Shown here: piece after piece, positions 25,659-36,438 of the stretch
Position numbering within the stretch: the first letter of the stretch is position 1
How the letters are laid out: each line of letters starts with the position of its first letter
Origin: CAKMZU01 sp965248335
GTDB lineage: Bacteria; Pseudomonadota; Gammaproteobacteria; Pseudomonadales; DT-91
Length of the DNA stretch: 64,000 bases
Reading direction: 5' to 3'
Assembly (NCBI GenBank): GCA_965248335.1
Contig: CBDFIY010000001.1
Coordinates: 248,001-312,000 of the forward strand
Program-made: the position numbers and the translations under genes
The notes under the pieces: generated by a model
What the model was told of the DNA's origin: nothing
Databases searched by the model: none
The model's input: only the letters and a program-made list of their open reading frames with translations

Positions 25659-28280
25659 TTATTCTACGGTGAGATTTGCCGGATGGTCTTGGCCTTTATA
25701 CTTAAAGTGAATTGTCGTTGTACCTTTCAGGAGGCCTGCCAGCACCCTGCCTGCTGATATGGTATCCCCTGTTGTGCCACTTCCAATGATACTTGCTATC
25801 AACCAATTATCTGATATCCACTCACCGCTTCTTGTGACATCCAGCTTCTGGCCATCAGAAAATGTCGCCGTCGCTGTGAGGTATTTATGCTGCGCTTGTT
25901 TAAGCGTAATGGTGTTAGGCTTCGGGTCGCCAGGGGACTTTATCTCAACGCTGGTAACTGTAGCTGCGGTAACTTTGAGCGTTGTGTTTGTTTCTTCACC
26001 ATCTAATTTTGCTGTGATTGTTGTTGTTTTACCCTGCGTCAAGGTCTCTGCAACGCCCTTCTGTGTAATAGTCGCCACAGTCAAATCACTACTTACCCAT
26101 TCAACACTTTCCGTGATATCGCGTTCTTTATCGTCAGAATATTTACCCGTGGCGGTAAAGTTAACTGAGGTTCCATTGGGTACTTCTGGCACTGCCGGTG
26201 TAATGGTGATCTCTTCTAACTTAGCGTCAGCAGCGTCTACCACCTGATAAGTCATTGTTCCTTTCACTTCCCCTTTCGAGACGGTAATCACTGCCTCACC
26301 TTTGCTTTTCGCAGTTACTTGCCCAGCATTTTCACCGCTGGGTATCACTTCAAGAATATCAGGCTTATCAGTTGACCATTCCACGCCATTCTGCGTCGTC
26401 ATATCCATTGATAGGCCATCTGTGAATACCCCGATGGCGCTCAATTGGCGTTTACCCCCTATTACAAAACTGAGATCATCACTATTGGATAAAATTTGGA
26501 GCTTATCTAACGCTGCATCAAGAATCGTTATTTCAGCAGCAGTTTTTGAAGTAACAGTATTAAACGTTACCGTTACCGTCACAGGTTGTTTATCTGGTAT
26601 TTTATCAACAGCCGTTAGCTCACCAGTCTCTTTATTTATTGTTGCTAATTCAGGCTTGTCCACCGACCATTCTGCACCCTTAATAATGGGGAAAAATTCT
26701 GAAGGATATGACCCCTGCTTATATTCAGCCACCGCGGTATAGCTCACTGTTGCGCCTATAGAAACGGTTGCCTTCTCTGGACTAATCTTAATATCGTGGG
26801 GTTTAGTACTAGATACCTCTACCTCTGATGTTGCTGTATCACCATCAATCGTTGCTATCACCTTTATTTTAGCTTTTTGCGTAGAAGCCTCTCCTGTAAC
26901 CATGCCCTTCTCTGGCCCTAATTGCACCTTACCCGTTGTTACGCCCGTTAAATCCACATGCCATACTGCACTTTGGGTAAGATTTATCTCGGTACCATCA
27001 GCATAGGTACCTGTTGCTGTGAGTTGACGACTCAATCCTTCATAGATTGTGAACTCTTCTGGCGTAACAACCAAGCTTGTTAACTTCTGATCGCTCACAC
27101 TAATTTTTGTACTTGATCGCATTTTAGTGGTCATATCAGTAACGGTTATTGTTGTTTCTCCAGCTTTCATGGCTTCGGCCAAGCCACTTTCGGGGTTGAT
27201 ATAAACAATTTCTGGGTTTTCTGATACCCACATAACATCTACATCTAACAAGTGCTCTTTATCATTCGAATCAATGCCTATTGCCTGAAATGGTTTACTC
27301 TCATAAAGCATCATACTGCCTGCCTCTGGCGTGATAGTGATTCTCTCCAAGCTTGCCGACTCTACTGTGATATCAGCTAAAGCCTCTTTTTCTTGTTTTC
27401 CTTCGGGGGTATAGACAACTTTTATGGCCTCATCGCCTTCAGCAACCCCTTGTATGACTCCGGGCTGTATGATTTTCACATGGTTCTCATCCATAGAAGA
27501 CCATGTTACCTGATCGGTGATATCCGCTATGCCGTTATCACTATATTTACCTTCCGCGATAAGAGATTTTGTTTGCTGCAGGTAAAGCGTTGCCTTATCC
27601 GGATTGATGCTGATGCTATCTAATGTTGCCGAATTGACTGTTACTGTAGCCTTCCCTGTTACATCAGGAAACGTTTTTGTACTGGTTTCTACGAATATTT
27701 TCGCGGTAATATCACCCCCATTTTTCGTTTTAACTTGCGCTATGCCACTTTTTTCATCAATAGATATATCGTCTGTCTTGCTTGATTCCCACTTAACTCT
27801 GCCTGTGAGGTTTTCTGTGCTGCCATCACTGTAGATACCAAGTGCTGTAAATGGTTGTCTCTGTGCCAGATAAAGCGTTGGATTATCGGGTGATAACTTA
27901 ATGGCATTAAGCGTTACACCTTTAGGCTTTATGGTGACTAATACGGATGCCTGCCATTCTCTATGAATGGCGGTAACAAGCACTTTACCTGATTCTATCG
28001 CTGTCAGTTTTCCGCTCTCGTCAACCGTGGCGATCTTGTCATCGTTACTTTTCCAAGTAATATCACTCTTGATCGGTGTTTTTGCTTTATCGAAAGAAAG
28101 GGTATCCGCGTTGAGCTGAAAAACTTCACCAAAAGTCAAAACGGGGTTATAGGGTGTTATCTCCATACCTGCAATATTTGAATCGGAATTGTCGGAATCG
28201 TTATTACAGCCAACCAGTGACATAAATGCCACAAATATACATGCCAGCCAGGGGAGTGCTTTTTGTTTCATCAACTTCAT
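25659..28280 (-). CDS. Lipoprotein of tandem Big_2-like (bacterial Ig-like) domains, copy 1
   Basis: 873-residue surface lipoprotein. The signal ends in lipobox SLVGC, followed by an Asn/Asp/Ser linker and about nine repeats of 85-95 residues. Each has the Big_2 pattern: a start like LDSISINPDKATLYLQQTKSL, a middle such as GKYSDNGIADITDQVTWSS, and an end such as VIQGVAEGDEAIKV. Big_2 repeats form stalk-like surface proteins and adhesins. Two related genes follow directly upstream on the same strand, each with its own lipoprotein signal. The final repeat is atypical and Trp-rich (SGEWISDNWLIASIIG). No catalytic domain is visible. Confidence 0.85.
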   Translation of the reverse strand: MKLMKQKALPWLACIFVAFMSLVGCNNDSDNSDSNIAGMEITPYNPVLTFGEVFQLNADTLSFDKAKTPIKSDITWKSNDDKIATVDESGKLTAIESGKVLVTAIHREWQASVLVTIKPKGVTLNAIKLSPDNPTLYLAQRQPFTALGIYSDGSTENLTGRVKWESSKTDDISIDEKSGIAQVKTKNGGDITAKIFVETSTKTFPDVTGKATVTVNSATLDSISINPDKATLYLQQTKSLIAEGKYSDNGIADITDQVTWSSMDENHVKIIQPGVIQGVAEGDEAIKVVYTPEGKQEKEALADITVESASLERITITPEAGSMMLYESKPFQAIGIDSNDKEHLLDVDVMWVSENPEIVYINPESGLAEAMKAGETTITVTDMTTKMRSSTKISVSDQKLTSLVVTPEEFTIYEGLSRQLTATGTYADGTEINLTQSAVWHVDLTGVTTGKVQLGPEKGMVTGEASTQKAKIKVIATIDGDTATSEVEVSSTKPHDIKISPEKATVSIGATVSYTAVAEYKQGSYPSEFFPIIKGAEWSVDKPELATINKETGELTAVDKIPDKQPVTVTVTFNTVTSKTAAEITILDAALDKLQILSNSDDLSFVIGGKRQLSAIGVFTDGLSMDMTTQNGVEWSTDKPDILEVIPSGENAGQVTAKSKGEAVITVSKGEVKGTMTYQVVDAADAKLEEITITPAVPEVPNGTSVNFTATGKYSDDKERDITESVEWVSSDLTVATITQKGVAETLTQGKTTTITAKLDGEETNTTLKVTAATVTSVEIKSPGDPKPNTITLKQAQHKYLTATATFSDGQKLDVTRSGEWISDNWLIASIIGSGTTGDTISAGRVLAGLLKGTTTIHFKYKGQDHPANLTVE

Positions 28281-28362
28281 TGTACTGCCTCATTTTTTGG
28301 AGTTAATTTTTACCTGTGCGCTTTTTCAAAAAACGTCCTCTTTCTTTTTTAGTTATCCGCTT

Positions 28363-30658
28363 TTAATTGACTGAATTTGGTACATCATTGGGATGCACCA
28401 CTTGTAGTTGTGCTTCACCTGTTACGCCTTTGTAGGTATGGCGAATCGTCACCTCTCCAGTTGTTGAAAATGCCCATGCTTCGCCATAAAGCCAATGCAT
28501 ATTGCTTATATCAACAACACCCCCGTTTAAGAATGACCACGTTCCTATTTTGGTGACATCTACCGGCACGCCCATCAGAATAACTGCCCTCGGCGATAAA
28601 CCTTAATGAATTACCCGCAGAAACCGCTGAATCATCTGGGTGGACGGTTATATCTTCGAGTGCTTTATCTGCAACAATGTACCAAGCTTCTGCTGTTTTC
28701 TTATTTTTGATATCAATGGCTTTTATGTCTGCTCGCCCTATACTTTGCGCCGTTATTTGACCTGCACGCTCGCCTTCGGGGATAACAGCCAGTACGCTCG
28801 GTGACGAACTCACCCAAACCACTTGATCCGTCATATCAACGCGCTCGTTATTGCTGAAAATACCCAGCGCTTTTAGCGGTACTTTATTGCCTATAATCAT
28901 GTCGCTATCAAGGTATCTTGGAATAACCTCTAAGCTTTCCAAGGTTGCATCCACCACAGTAACAGGCACTTGCGCCTCTTTCCCTTCAAATGTTGCTTTT
29001 ACCGCTGTTTCTCCTTGCTCAATGGCTTTTAGCTGACCTGTTTTTTTATTCATCGTTGCATTCGCTGTAGTCACTGACCACTCGGCACTTTGAGTGACAA
29101 TTTCAGTAGATTCGTCGCTGTATAAAGCTGTTGCTATATACTTTTTACTAACGCCGACAGGGATGGCTATATCGGCAGGATCAATATTCAGCGATGTGAG
29201 TTGTTTTTTTGTGAATTTAATGTTCGAACGATCTTTCTTGCCTTTGTATTCTGCCTCTACCCATGTAATAACTGCTCTTTTTGCGGTGATAACGCCTGTG
29301 CTTGGGTCTATTGCTGCAATGTCTTCGTTACCTATTCGCCATGTCACACTCTCTGTCAGACTTTTATTGCTCTTATCGCTATAAAATCCTTCGGCTATCA
29401 GTTGCTTTTTAACGCCTACGGGAATGTTTACCTCATGAGGAATAACCAACAGCGATTCTAGGACTACATCGCTCACTTCTGCATTTGTTGTAGCTGTTTT
29501 GCCTGTTTTTTCGTCCTTTACACGTATTGTGGTTTTTCCTGTTGTCAGACTTTTTGCAAGACCGTTCAATTTATCAATAAAAATAACGCTCGGATTTTCC
29601 GAATCCCAATTAACTCCCTCAGTCAGATTTTTAACTTCGCCGTTGGTATAAACGCCTATCGCATAGTACTTCCTTTGCTCCCCCTGATTCATTTTGTTGT
29701 TTTCTGAGGCGATACTTATTTTTTGTAAACTGACTTCTTCTACATGAACGGTAGCTATCGCCGTTTTTTCTTTGTAGGTGGCGCTAATAGTTTCTTCACC
29801 TATTTTTTTTCCTTCAACAACGCCTTGCTGCGTTATTGTTGCTATGCCTTTTTCATCATCAATATACCATGCCACTTTATCGGTAATATCTGCGGTATCA
29901 CCATTGCCGTATAGCGCTTCTACGTGAAACGATTTTTGTTGATTGAGGTAAAGAGTGGATTCTTCTGGCTGAATGCTGATTTTTTCTATGGGCTCGTCTT
30001 TAACCGTAACCTCTGTACTGCCAGTGATAATTTTAGGTGTGTTTTCATGCAGCATTTGCGTTATTTTTTTTGCAGTCACGTCACTTGTGCCAAGGCTTTT
30101 GGTTTTTCCCATTCCTTGCTCGGTAATGGTTAATGTTTCTGGCACACTTGATGACCAAATCACCATACCTGTGATGTTTTCTACACTATTATCAGCATAA
30201 TGGCCTACTGCTGAAAACTGCTCTCTTTCTCCTAAGTAAAGTGTTGGTTTTTCTGGCGTCACAATGATCTTTTGTAGCTTTGCAGACGCAAGCTTTACGG
30301 TAATCAGCGCCGAGGCTCGCATTTTATTGTAACTAGCACTGATCGTTACAACGCCATCGCCTTTCGCTATTGCCTTACCTTGCTGGTCAATAGTGACGAT
30401 AGCTTCATTGTCGCTCTTCCAAACAATGCCGTCTTCTATCAGTGTTTTTTTATCGCCTTGAATCAAGTTAGCTTTATAGGTGTGTATTTCGCCAACATTG
30501 AGTATTTTCCCAGCTGGATCTATCTCTATAGTTGTTATGTTATTTGTGTTTATTTTGTTATTTGAACTATTCGATGAGTGATCGCAGCCCATCAGCACGA
30601 TGAGCGTAATAAATGCACAGACAACCAGCAGTAATACAATAAACCTGCTAAATCTCAT
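28363..30658 (-). pseudogene. Big_2-repeat lipoprotein, copy 2, frameshifted near the end
   Basis: Lipoprotein signal (VLMGC lipobox) plus about eight Big_2-like repeats. The main frame (28511-30658, 715 residues) runs off in the last repeat after EGSYSDGR. The neighbouring frame resumes with VPVDVTKIGTWSFLNGG and ends at 28363 with a Trp-rich final repeat like those of copies 1 and 3. A one-base indel within about 28562-28576 explains this. The product would lack only its last domain, so it may still be exported. It is either a recent mutation, a reversible frameshift or a sequencing error. Confidence 0.8.
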
Positions 30659-30772
30659 ATTTGCTTCTCGTTTTTTTGCCGATTATATCGGCGTTATTTT
30701 TGCGAGATCCTTCCCTTTTAAACCCTACCTAGCGACGATAGCTTTTTATGGAAAGCGGCGTAGCGGTAGGTA

Positions 30773-30901
30773 TATACCCATCGAAACTGGAGATGCAAGA
30801 AGACGGCAAGCGAGCTAACCCCCATGAGATTACAGTCAGTAAGTGATTGGGGGTGAGCGAGCGCGGCCAACGCCATTGCACCTTCAAGGGTGACCGGTAT
30901 A
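30773..30901. repeat. ERIC-like palindromic element
   Basis: 129 bp copy with ends TATACCCATCGAAACTGG and GTGACCGGTATA, located in the gap between Big_2 lipoprotein copies 2 and 3. Confidence 0.85.
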
Positions 30902-30938
30902 AATACTCTGCCGATACGTTAAGTCTGCCTATAACCCA

Positions 30939-33335
30939 TCATTTCACGATTAACGTAGCTGTGCCTTTCACCCCTTTATAGAAGTTACTGACTGTCACTT
31001 TGCCGCTTTTCATCAATGACCAAGCGCGGCCGTATAGCCATGGGGTATTGCCAATACCGGCGGTCGACAAATCGGATACGCGCCACTGGCCTTCCTGGGT
31101 GATATCCAGCTCTGTATTATTGGAAAAAACCGCTGTTGCTTTGAATGTTTTATGCGATGAGTGCCCGATGGTTGCGGTTTCTGGCGTGATGATGATTTTC
31201 TTCACGCTGCGTCCAAAGGTGACGGTTAATTCAGTTTCTCCTTGCTTGCCCTGAATGTTTGCTGAAATAGTGGTTGCTCCCATACTATCCGGGCTTACTT
31301 TTCCATTTTGTTGAATGGCCGCTACTTGCCTATCGCCCGATGACCATTGCACACCATCGGTTATCTCTCGCTGCTTTCCATCGGAATAGCGTCCCATTGC
31401 GCGATAGTTGATGGTGTTATCAATCGGAATCGTGAGATTTTCAGGTTGAATACTGATGCTTTCCAGCGTCGCTTTTACGACTTGATAACGCATGCTGGCG
31501 GTTGTTTTTCCCTCTGTCGCCTTAATAATGGCGCTGCCTTCACTCAGTGCCGTTACCTGCCCTGCTTTGTCACCGCTCTTTATCACTTGCAACACATTGG
31601 GCGACTGGCTCTCCCAGGTTATTTTTTGTGTGACATTAGCCCGCCTGCCTTTGTTGGTCACGCCAATGGCACCCAATGATTTTTTATCCCCGACAACAAA
31701 GTCTGTTGACGTATTGTCAGGAAGGATGAATAAGCTTTTGATGGCTGATTTTGCCTGTGTTTTTTTGTTATAGGCCGATGTATCTGTCGCTTGGCTTTTA
31801 TTAGACTTACCCGCTGCAGGCTTAGCAACCATATTACCGTTAACTGAATCGATAGTGGTGATAACAATCTCTTCTTCTATTTCTAGTGTTTGTTCCGTGA
31901 CCTCTATCGTTGATTGAGCCAACTTTCCATTTAAGCTAGCAGTGACCGTTGTTGTGCCTTCAGCTTTAGCCGTAAACTGGCCATTATGTGGGCCAAGCTG
32001 GGCAACCCGTTGGTTGTCTATCGCCCATGTCACATCTTGTGTCACGTTTTTTGGGCTTTCGCCTTTGTAGGTGCCTTGTGCATCCAGCTGGATACGAGTG
32101 CCTACGGGCAGTGTCAGCGTGCGAGGTATTATCACTAATTTTTCCAAGGTTGATTTATCTACCTTGACCAGCGTACTCGCTTCTATCTTTGTTTTTATAT
32201 CGATCACTTTTATCTCGCTGGTGCCTGCGTTGATTGCTTGGCCGAGCCCTTGTTGAGTCATCACAATCACGTCGGGGTTTTGTGATTCCCACCGAATACC
32301 ACGCGTGATACTGACGGTCGTTTTATCCGTATAAATCGCTGTGGCATAATATTGTTGCTGCTCGCCAAGATGCAGTTTGGCTTTCGCGGGTTTTATCTCT
32401 ATCGCCTCTAAGCTTGATGTTTTCACATCAACAATAGCGCTGGCTGACTGATTTCGGTAGGAAGCTTTTATGCTTGTCATCCCTGCTGCCTGCCCTGTCA
32501 TTAACCCTTTGGTATCCATCTGCAGAATTTTTTTATCGACCACCGTCCATTTTGCTTGATCGGTGATATCTGCCGTGCTGCCATCACTGTATAGCCCTTC
32601 AGCAAAAAAGGGCTTGATCTGCTGCAGGTGCATAGTGGCTTTACTCGGTTGAATGCTGACCGCCACTAAAGATTCTCCATTCACCTTAACGGATGTTTTA
32701 CCCGTTGTTGACATATCTGAGGGAGGTGAACTTGATGTGAATACACCTAACTTTGTCGCTTTTATTTTACTATGGCTGCCGACTAACTTGGCTTGCACTA
32801 TGCCTTGTGAATTTATCGATACGATTTCTGGCGTGCTTGATTCCCATCTGACCATGTTTGTGAGGTTTTCTACGCTGTTATCGGCATACGCCCCCATGGC
32901 GGTATATTGCTTACTTTCACCGAGGTGCAATGTTTCCGCTTCGGGCATAAGGGTTATTGTCTGTAATTTCGCTTTTTTTATGGTGAGTAATACAGTGGCT
33001 GTTTTACCTTGATAACTGGCTGTAACGCCAACCCTACCGGCCTTAATGGCAACGACATTCCCACGCTGATCGATGCTTGCTATTTTTTTATCGCTGACGC
33101 CCCACTCGATGGTTTTTGTGATGGGTGTTTTGTGCAGGTCTTTTTGTATCGCGTAGGCTTTATAACTGTATGTTTCCCCGACACTGAGGATCTGCTCAGC
33201 AGGATCAATAGCGATACCCATTATGGCTGATCGGTGATTTGTGCTATTCGGTGATTGGTCACAACCGATCAATGCGATAAGAACTGAGAAAATACATAAG
33301 GTCATTAGCCCTTTTAAGCCTACGCTCTCCTTCAT
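30939..33335 (-). CDS. Big_2-repeat lipoprotein, copy 3
   Basis: 798 residues with lipobox ALIGC, a short polar linker and about eight Big_2-like repeats (for example LETIEIKPAKAKLHLGEQQQYYA-type starts and KNVTQDVTWAIDNQ-type middles). One inter-repeat segment (about 495-545) is low in repeat similarity and rich in Lys, Ser and Ala, suggesting a flexible hinge. The end is intact and has the Trp-rich last repeat (WRVSDLSTAGIGNTPWLYGRAW). It is the most GC-rich of the three genes. With copies 1 and 2 it forms a tandem array that probably arose by gene duplication and supports a role as a variable surface stalk. Confidence 0.85.
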   Translation of the reverse strand: MKESVGLKGLMTLCIFSVLIALIGCDQSPNSTNHRSAIMGIAIDPAEQILSVGETYSYKAYAIQKDLHKTPITKTIEWGVSDKKIASIDQRGNVVAIKAGRVGVTASYQGKTATVLLTIKKAKLQTITLMPEAETLHLGESKQYTAMGAYADNSVENLTNMVRWESSTPEIVSINSQGIVQAKLVGSHSKIKATKLGVFTSSSPPSDMSTTGKTSVKVNGESLVAVSIQPSKATMHLQQIKPFFAEGLYSDGSTADITDQAKWTVVDKKILQMDTKGLMTGQAAGMTSIKASYRNQSASAIVDVKTSSLEAIEIKPAKAKLHLGEQQQYYATAIYTDKTTVSITRGIRWESQNPDVIVMTQQGLGQAINAGTSEIKVIDIKTKIEASTLVKVDKSTLEKLVIIPRTLTLPVGTRIQLDAQGTYKGESPKNVTQDVTWAIDNQRVAQLGPHNGQFTAKAEGTTTVTASLNGKLAQSTIEVTEQTLEIEEEIVITTIDSVNGNMVAKPAAGKSNKSQATDTSAYNKKTQAKSAIKSLFILPDNTSTDFVVGDKKSLGAIGVTNKGRRANVTQKITWESQSPNVLQVIKSGDKAGQVTALSEGSAIIKATEGKTTASMRYQVVKATLESISIQPENLTIPIDNTINYRAMGRYSDGKQREITDGVQWSSGDRQVAAIQQNGKVSPDSMGATTISANIQGKQGETELTVTFGRSVKKIIITPETATIGHSSHKTFKATAVFSNNTELDITQEGQWRVSDLSTAGIGNTPWLYGRAWSLMKSGKVTVSNFYKGVKGTATLIVK

Positions 33336-33489
33336 ATCGTTACCTGCCCTTATAAAATAGAGGATTCATTGTAATACGCTCATTTTACGACTAAAGACGT
33401 ATAAAATACATTATAAATTTACACGAACATAAGCGAACTAAATAAAATAAATTGAATCTATATCGTTTGAAGTATTTGTTGGTCTCGCC

Positions 33490-34731
33490 ATGCCGATTAC
33501 TCTTAAAGCGTCAGAAAATACAAAACAGTCAGAGCGCCGCAAGGCTATGCTATCGACAGAAATAAACGCGGCGCATCCTGTATCGCCCATTAATCCAGTT
33601 GTTTGCCTCAGTGCAAGAGAGATTCATAAGGCGATTAGCAGCTTAGACGAAGAAACGTTATCCGCTCTGCAATGGCACCAACAGCAGGTACAACAGCTAG
33701 CCTGCGAAGAAGCCGCCTTTTACCAGCAGTCAACAAGAGAAGTTGTACCCGGCATTATTTCGGGGTACAAATACACGCCACTTAAGCGTGTGGGCTGTAT
33801 TATCCCCTACAGTAAACGCCCTGTTATTCATCTCACTCACCAGTGCGTCGTATCTGCGAAGGTTGCCAAGGTTGATCGGGTCATCGTTTGTATCGATACA
33901 CATCAACAGCAACCTTGTCCCGTTACTGTGGCAGCTGCGGCCTTAGCAGGCGCTGATGAGATTTATTGTCTTAATGAATTATCTGCTATTCACATGCTTT
34001 GTAGCGGAGGCGACACACAGGCACCCGTTGATTTGATCATCGGCGAAAGCACGTTTAGTGCTGACACCCTACAGCGAGAAATGCCTGACAATGAGAGTAA
34101 GGGGCATATTCATTTATTGCATCCGGCACAATTTACCTTGATCCTTGTCGATGAGTTTGGCTGCAATCCTGAGCATGCGGTTCTTGATGTTTTTAAGCAG
34201 ATTTCGGCATCACCTTGCGATAGGCTAACATTGTTAACGCATTCAAAAGCCTTTGCCGACAAACTGTTGAATGCCATTCATACTAGCCTCAAAACTTACC
34301 CTACAGCCCATTCAATTCATGCGAACTGGCAACAAAAAGGCGCGATCATACAGGCAGAAAGTATTGATGAGATGGTCGTCATTGCAGATGATTCGCACTG
34401 GGATTTGATCAAAGTGATGACGGCCAACCCTAAGTTTTTTCTGGATCATTTACACAATTACGGGCGAATACTGCTCGGCAAGGCTTGTAACGATGCGCTT
34501 GTGCGGGCGTTTTTTGGCTCTACCTCATATAAGATATCACCTCATCACCACCCTTGCTGGTTGCAACAGTTCTTTAAAGTGCATACCTACCAGCAGGTAA
34601 ACCCACTGAACAGCGCCCTCCACGCTAGGCATTGTCAGCGTATTATGGCTATTGAAAATCATGATGATGAGGTGAATGCAGCAGATTCCCTACAAGGGAC
34701 TACAGTAAACCCGCGCATAAAGATGCAATAG
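33490..34731 (+). CDS. Histidinol-dehydrogenase-like protein, probably catalytically inactive
   Basis: The 413-residue protein follows the HisD order: an N-terminal helix with LACEEAAFYQQST, then TPLKRVGCIIPYSKRPVIHLTHQCVVSAKVAKV (family: ...P.ervGlYvPgg.a.ypSsvlM.aiPAkvAgv), AAAALAGADEIYCLNELSAIH and VDLIIG. The functional sites are eroded. The zinc-binding LSQAEHD is replaced by FKQISASPCDR, and the GPNHVLPT loop by FFGSTSYKISP. It is therefore probably not active in histidine synthesis. No other his gene is nearby. It may have a new role or be decaying, but its reading frame is intact and long. Confidence 0.7.
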   Translation: MPITLKASENTKQSERRKAMLSTEINAAHPVSPINPVVCLSAREIHKAISSLDEETLSALQWHQQQVQQLACEEAAFYQQSTREVVPGIISGYKYTPLKRVGCIIPYSKRPVIHLTHQCVVSAKVAKVDRVIVCIDTHQQQPCPVTVAAAALAGADEIYCLNELSAIHMLCSGGDTQAPVDLIIGESTFSADTLQREMPDNESKGHIHLLHPAQFTLILVDEFGCNPEHAVLDVFKQISASPCDRLTLLTHSKAFADKLLNAIHTSLKTYPTAHSIHANWQQKGAIIQAESIDEMVVIADDSHWDLIKVMTANPKFFLDHLHNYGRILLGKACNDALVRAFFGSTSYKISPHHHPCWLQQFFKVHTYQQVNPLNSALHARHCQRIMAIENHDDEVNAADSLQGTTVNPRIKMQ

Positions 34732-34966
34732 TTCGTTTATGATTACTTCGCTTGCACTTTCTTTATTTTCTATTTTTCTTTTCTCGACACCCAATCTTGG
34801 TACATCATTTCAATCTGATTGCTGGGTTTAGTATGATCCTTTTTAAATCATTTAATAATTGGATTCCCGCCTTCGCGGGAATGACGAAGGTAGGGGCTTT
34901 TAATTATCACTGTCATTCCCGAGAAGCCGGAAATCTATGACCAGATAAACCTTTTGAAATAATGTA
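34732..34966. other. Spacer with a pair of REP-type palindromes
   Basis: Contains the REP-type hairpin at 34861-34885 and an inverted degenerate partner at 34912-34936 (GTCATTCCCGAGAAGCCGG), a typical paired arrangement. Nothing else is seen. Confidence 0.7.
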
Positions 34967-34978
34967 TTGGAACAACTT

Positions 34979-35260
34979 TTGCCTATAAAAAAAACAGTAT
35001 GCTTTATTTGTCTTTATCTCACATTAAGTGGTGAAAGTGCTGCTGGGAATATCGCCAAAGATGCCGTAAGAGCGCTTTATCGTCTATTTTGCCCGCCTGA
35101 TTTTTGGACCACGAGTATCAGTATCGATGCGACAGTTTTTCACCAAGAACAATCATCAACAATACAGACAAAACAACCCATAGAATACACTAAGAAGTGG
35201 AAGAAGCCTGCCTTGGCAACCATCTATGAAGGCATTTCGCTCACAGACTCAAGAAATTAA
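34979..35260 (+). CDS. Small hypothetical exported protein
   Basis: The frame is open from a TTG at 34967; a second TTG at 34979 begins a typical short signal peptide (LPIKKTVCFICLYLTLSGESAAG). The mature part of about 70 residues (ALYRLFCPPDFWTTS, then a Lys/Pro-rich end) matches nothing I know. There is no ATG start and no strong ribosome binding site, so this could be a non-functional frame. Confidence 0.35.
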   Translation: MPIKKTVCFICLYLTLSGESAAGNIAKDAVRALYRLFCPPDFWTTSISIDATVFHQEQSSTIQTKQPIEYTKKWKKPALATIYEGISLTDSRN

Positions 35261-35377
35261 AACTGGGATGCCAGGCCAATGATGAATTTAATTGAGCGCA
35301 TTCTCTATCATCCATAAATGATATAATGTAACATCTCAATTTTTTTCTTCGCCAATCCTTTTTTGGAGCCTGCCCCC

Positions 35378-36127
35378 TTGCTCAGTTTTAAACTTTTAAG
35401 CGCTTCTATTATTTTTGCGATAACCTTGATTTCTGGCGGCTATCCTTTTTTTAAGCGCCTTAACAATAAAAAGCATATTAGCCTGCCTAAAGCAGAAGCA
35501 CTCGGTTGCGGCATTTTTTTGGGAGCGGGTTTAATCCATATGCTTGGGGAATCTTCCCGTGATTTTATAGCCTTAGGCGTCAACTACCCTGTACCTTTTC
35601 TGATCGCTGGCTGTGTTTTCTTGTTGTTTCTGTTACTCGAACATGTGGCGAAGGAGCTTTATCATCATAGTAGCGGATCAACCATTCCCTTTGCCCTACT
35701 CGCTGCACTCATGCTTTCTGTCCACGGTTTTTTAGCGGGCGCTGCACTGGGTTTTACTAGCTCGCTGTCTATTGCAGTTATTGTTTTCATTGCCATCATT
35801 GCGCACAAGTGGGCCGAGAGCTTTGCTTTAGCATTGCAAATCGTGCGCTCCGAAATGTCTTTTCCTCAGGCACTAACCTTGTTTTTTGTTTTTGCTCTGA
35901 TGACGCCTTTAGGTATTTTCACGGGCTCTTATGCCCTCGCCTCTTTAGAGCATTACCGATTTATTGAGCCGACATTTTTAGCGCTGGCAGCAGGTACGTT
36001 TTTATATTTAGGTTCATTGCATGGATTAGAGAAATCCGTTCTCATCTCTGAGTGCTGCAATCTGCGTGTTTTTATCTTTGTGATTATCGGCTTTTTACTG
36101 ATGGCCGGCGTGGCCATTTGGGTATAG
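35378..36127 (+). CDS. ZIP-family divalent metal transporter
   Basis: Inner-membrane transporter, probably importing zinc or another divalent metal. The protein of about 249 residues has roughly eight hydrophobic segments. Two metal-site motifs fit the family: LLAALMLSVHGFLAGAALG in TM4 and IIAHKWAESFALALQ in TM5 (HK..E). The start is a TTG at 35378 because GGAG at 35365-35368 sits nine bases ahead; an alternative TTG at 35363 lies inside that site. No metalloregulator or zinc operator is apparent nearby. The family call is firm; substrate is not. Confidence 0.85.
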   Translation: MLSFKLLSASIIFAITLISGGYPFFKRLNNKKHISLPKAEALGCGIFLGAGLIHMLGESSRDFIALGVNYPVPFLIAGCVFLLFLLLEHVAKELYHHSSGSTIPFALLAALMLSVHGFLAGAALGFTSSLSIAVIVFIAIIAHKWAESFALALQIVRSEMSFPQALTLFFVFALMTPLGIFTGSYALASLEHYRFIEPTFLALAAGTFLYLGSLHGLEKSVLISECCNLRVFIFVIIGFLLMAGVAIWV

Positions 36128-36165
36128 TCATTTGAGTAGTAGTTATCATGGTTTTTTTATGGCTG

Positions 36166-36438
36166 CTAAATATCCGTATCATGCAGCGTTTTGTTAAATA
36201 GCCTTGCCAGATTGATTTTTATCAACAGTTTGAAATCAAACAGGAAAAAGATAAAAAGCAATATCAAAAGATAGGTGCCTGATATCGATAAAAACTCGCG
36301 CATACTGAGGTGCGAAAAGTTAATGATATTCGCAGAGATAATGACCACCTGAAAAATAATCACCAAGAAAAACAAAAGCGCCTTGAGCCGCTTCAAGATA
36401 TTTCTCTTAACGGTTAACTGAAAACCTTCATCGTTCAT
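36166..36438 (-). CDS. Small two-helix membrane protein
   Basis: 90 residues with two hydrophobic helices (LLFFLVIIFQVVIISANII and YLLILLFIFFLFDF) and basic ends. I do not recognise the family. The start is convincing: AGAGGTGAGGAATA precedes the ATG at 36438. It converges with the ZIP gene and has no operon partner. Confidence 0.6.
   Translation of the reverse strand: MNDEGFQLTVKRNILKRLKALLFFLVIIFQVVIISANIINFSHLSMREFLSISGTYLLILLFIFFLFDFKLLIKINLARLFNKTLHDTDI

Noticed and set aside
25759..30200. Many plus-strand frames opposite the Big_2 genes
   Set aside because: They are shadows of the repetitive minus-strand coding sequence with no start signals.
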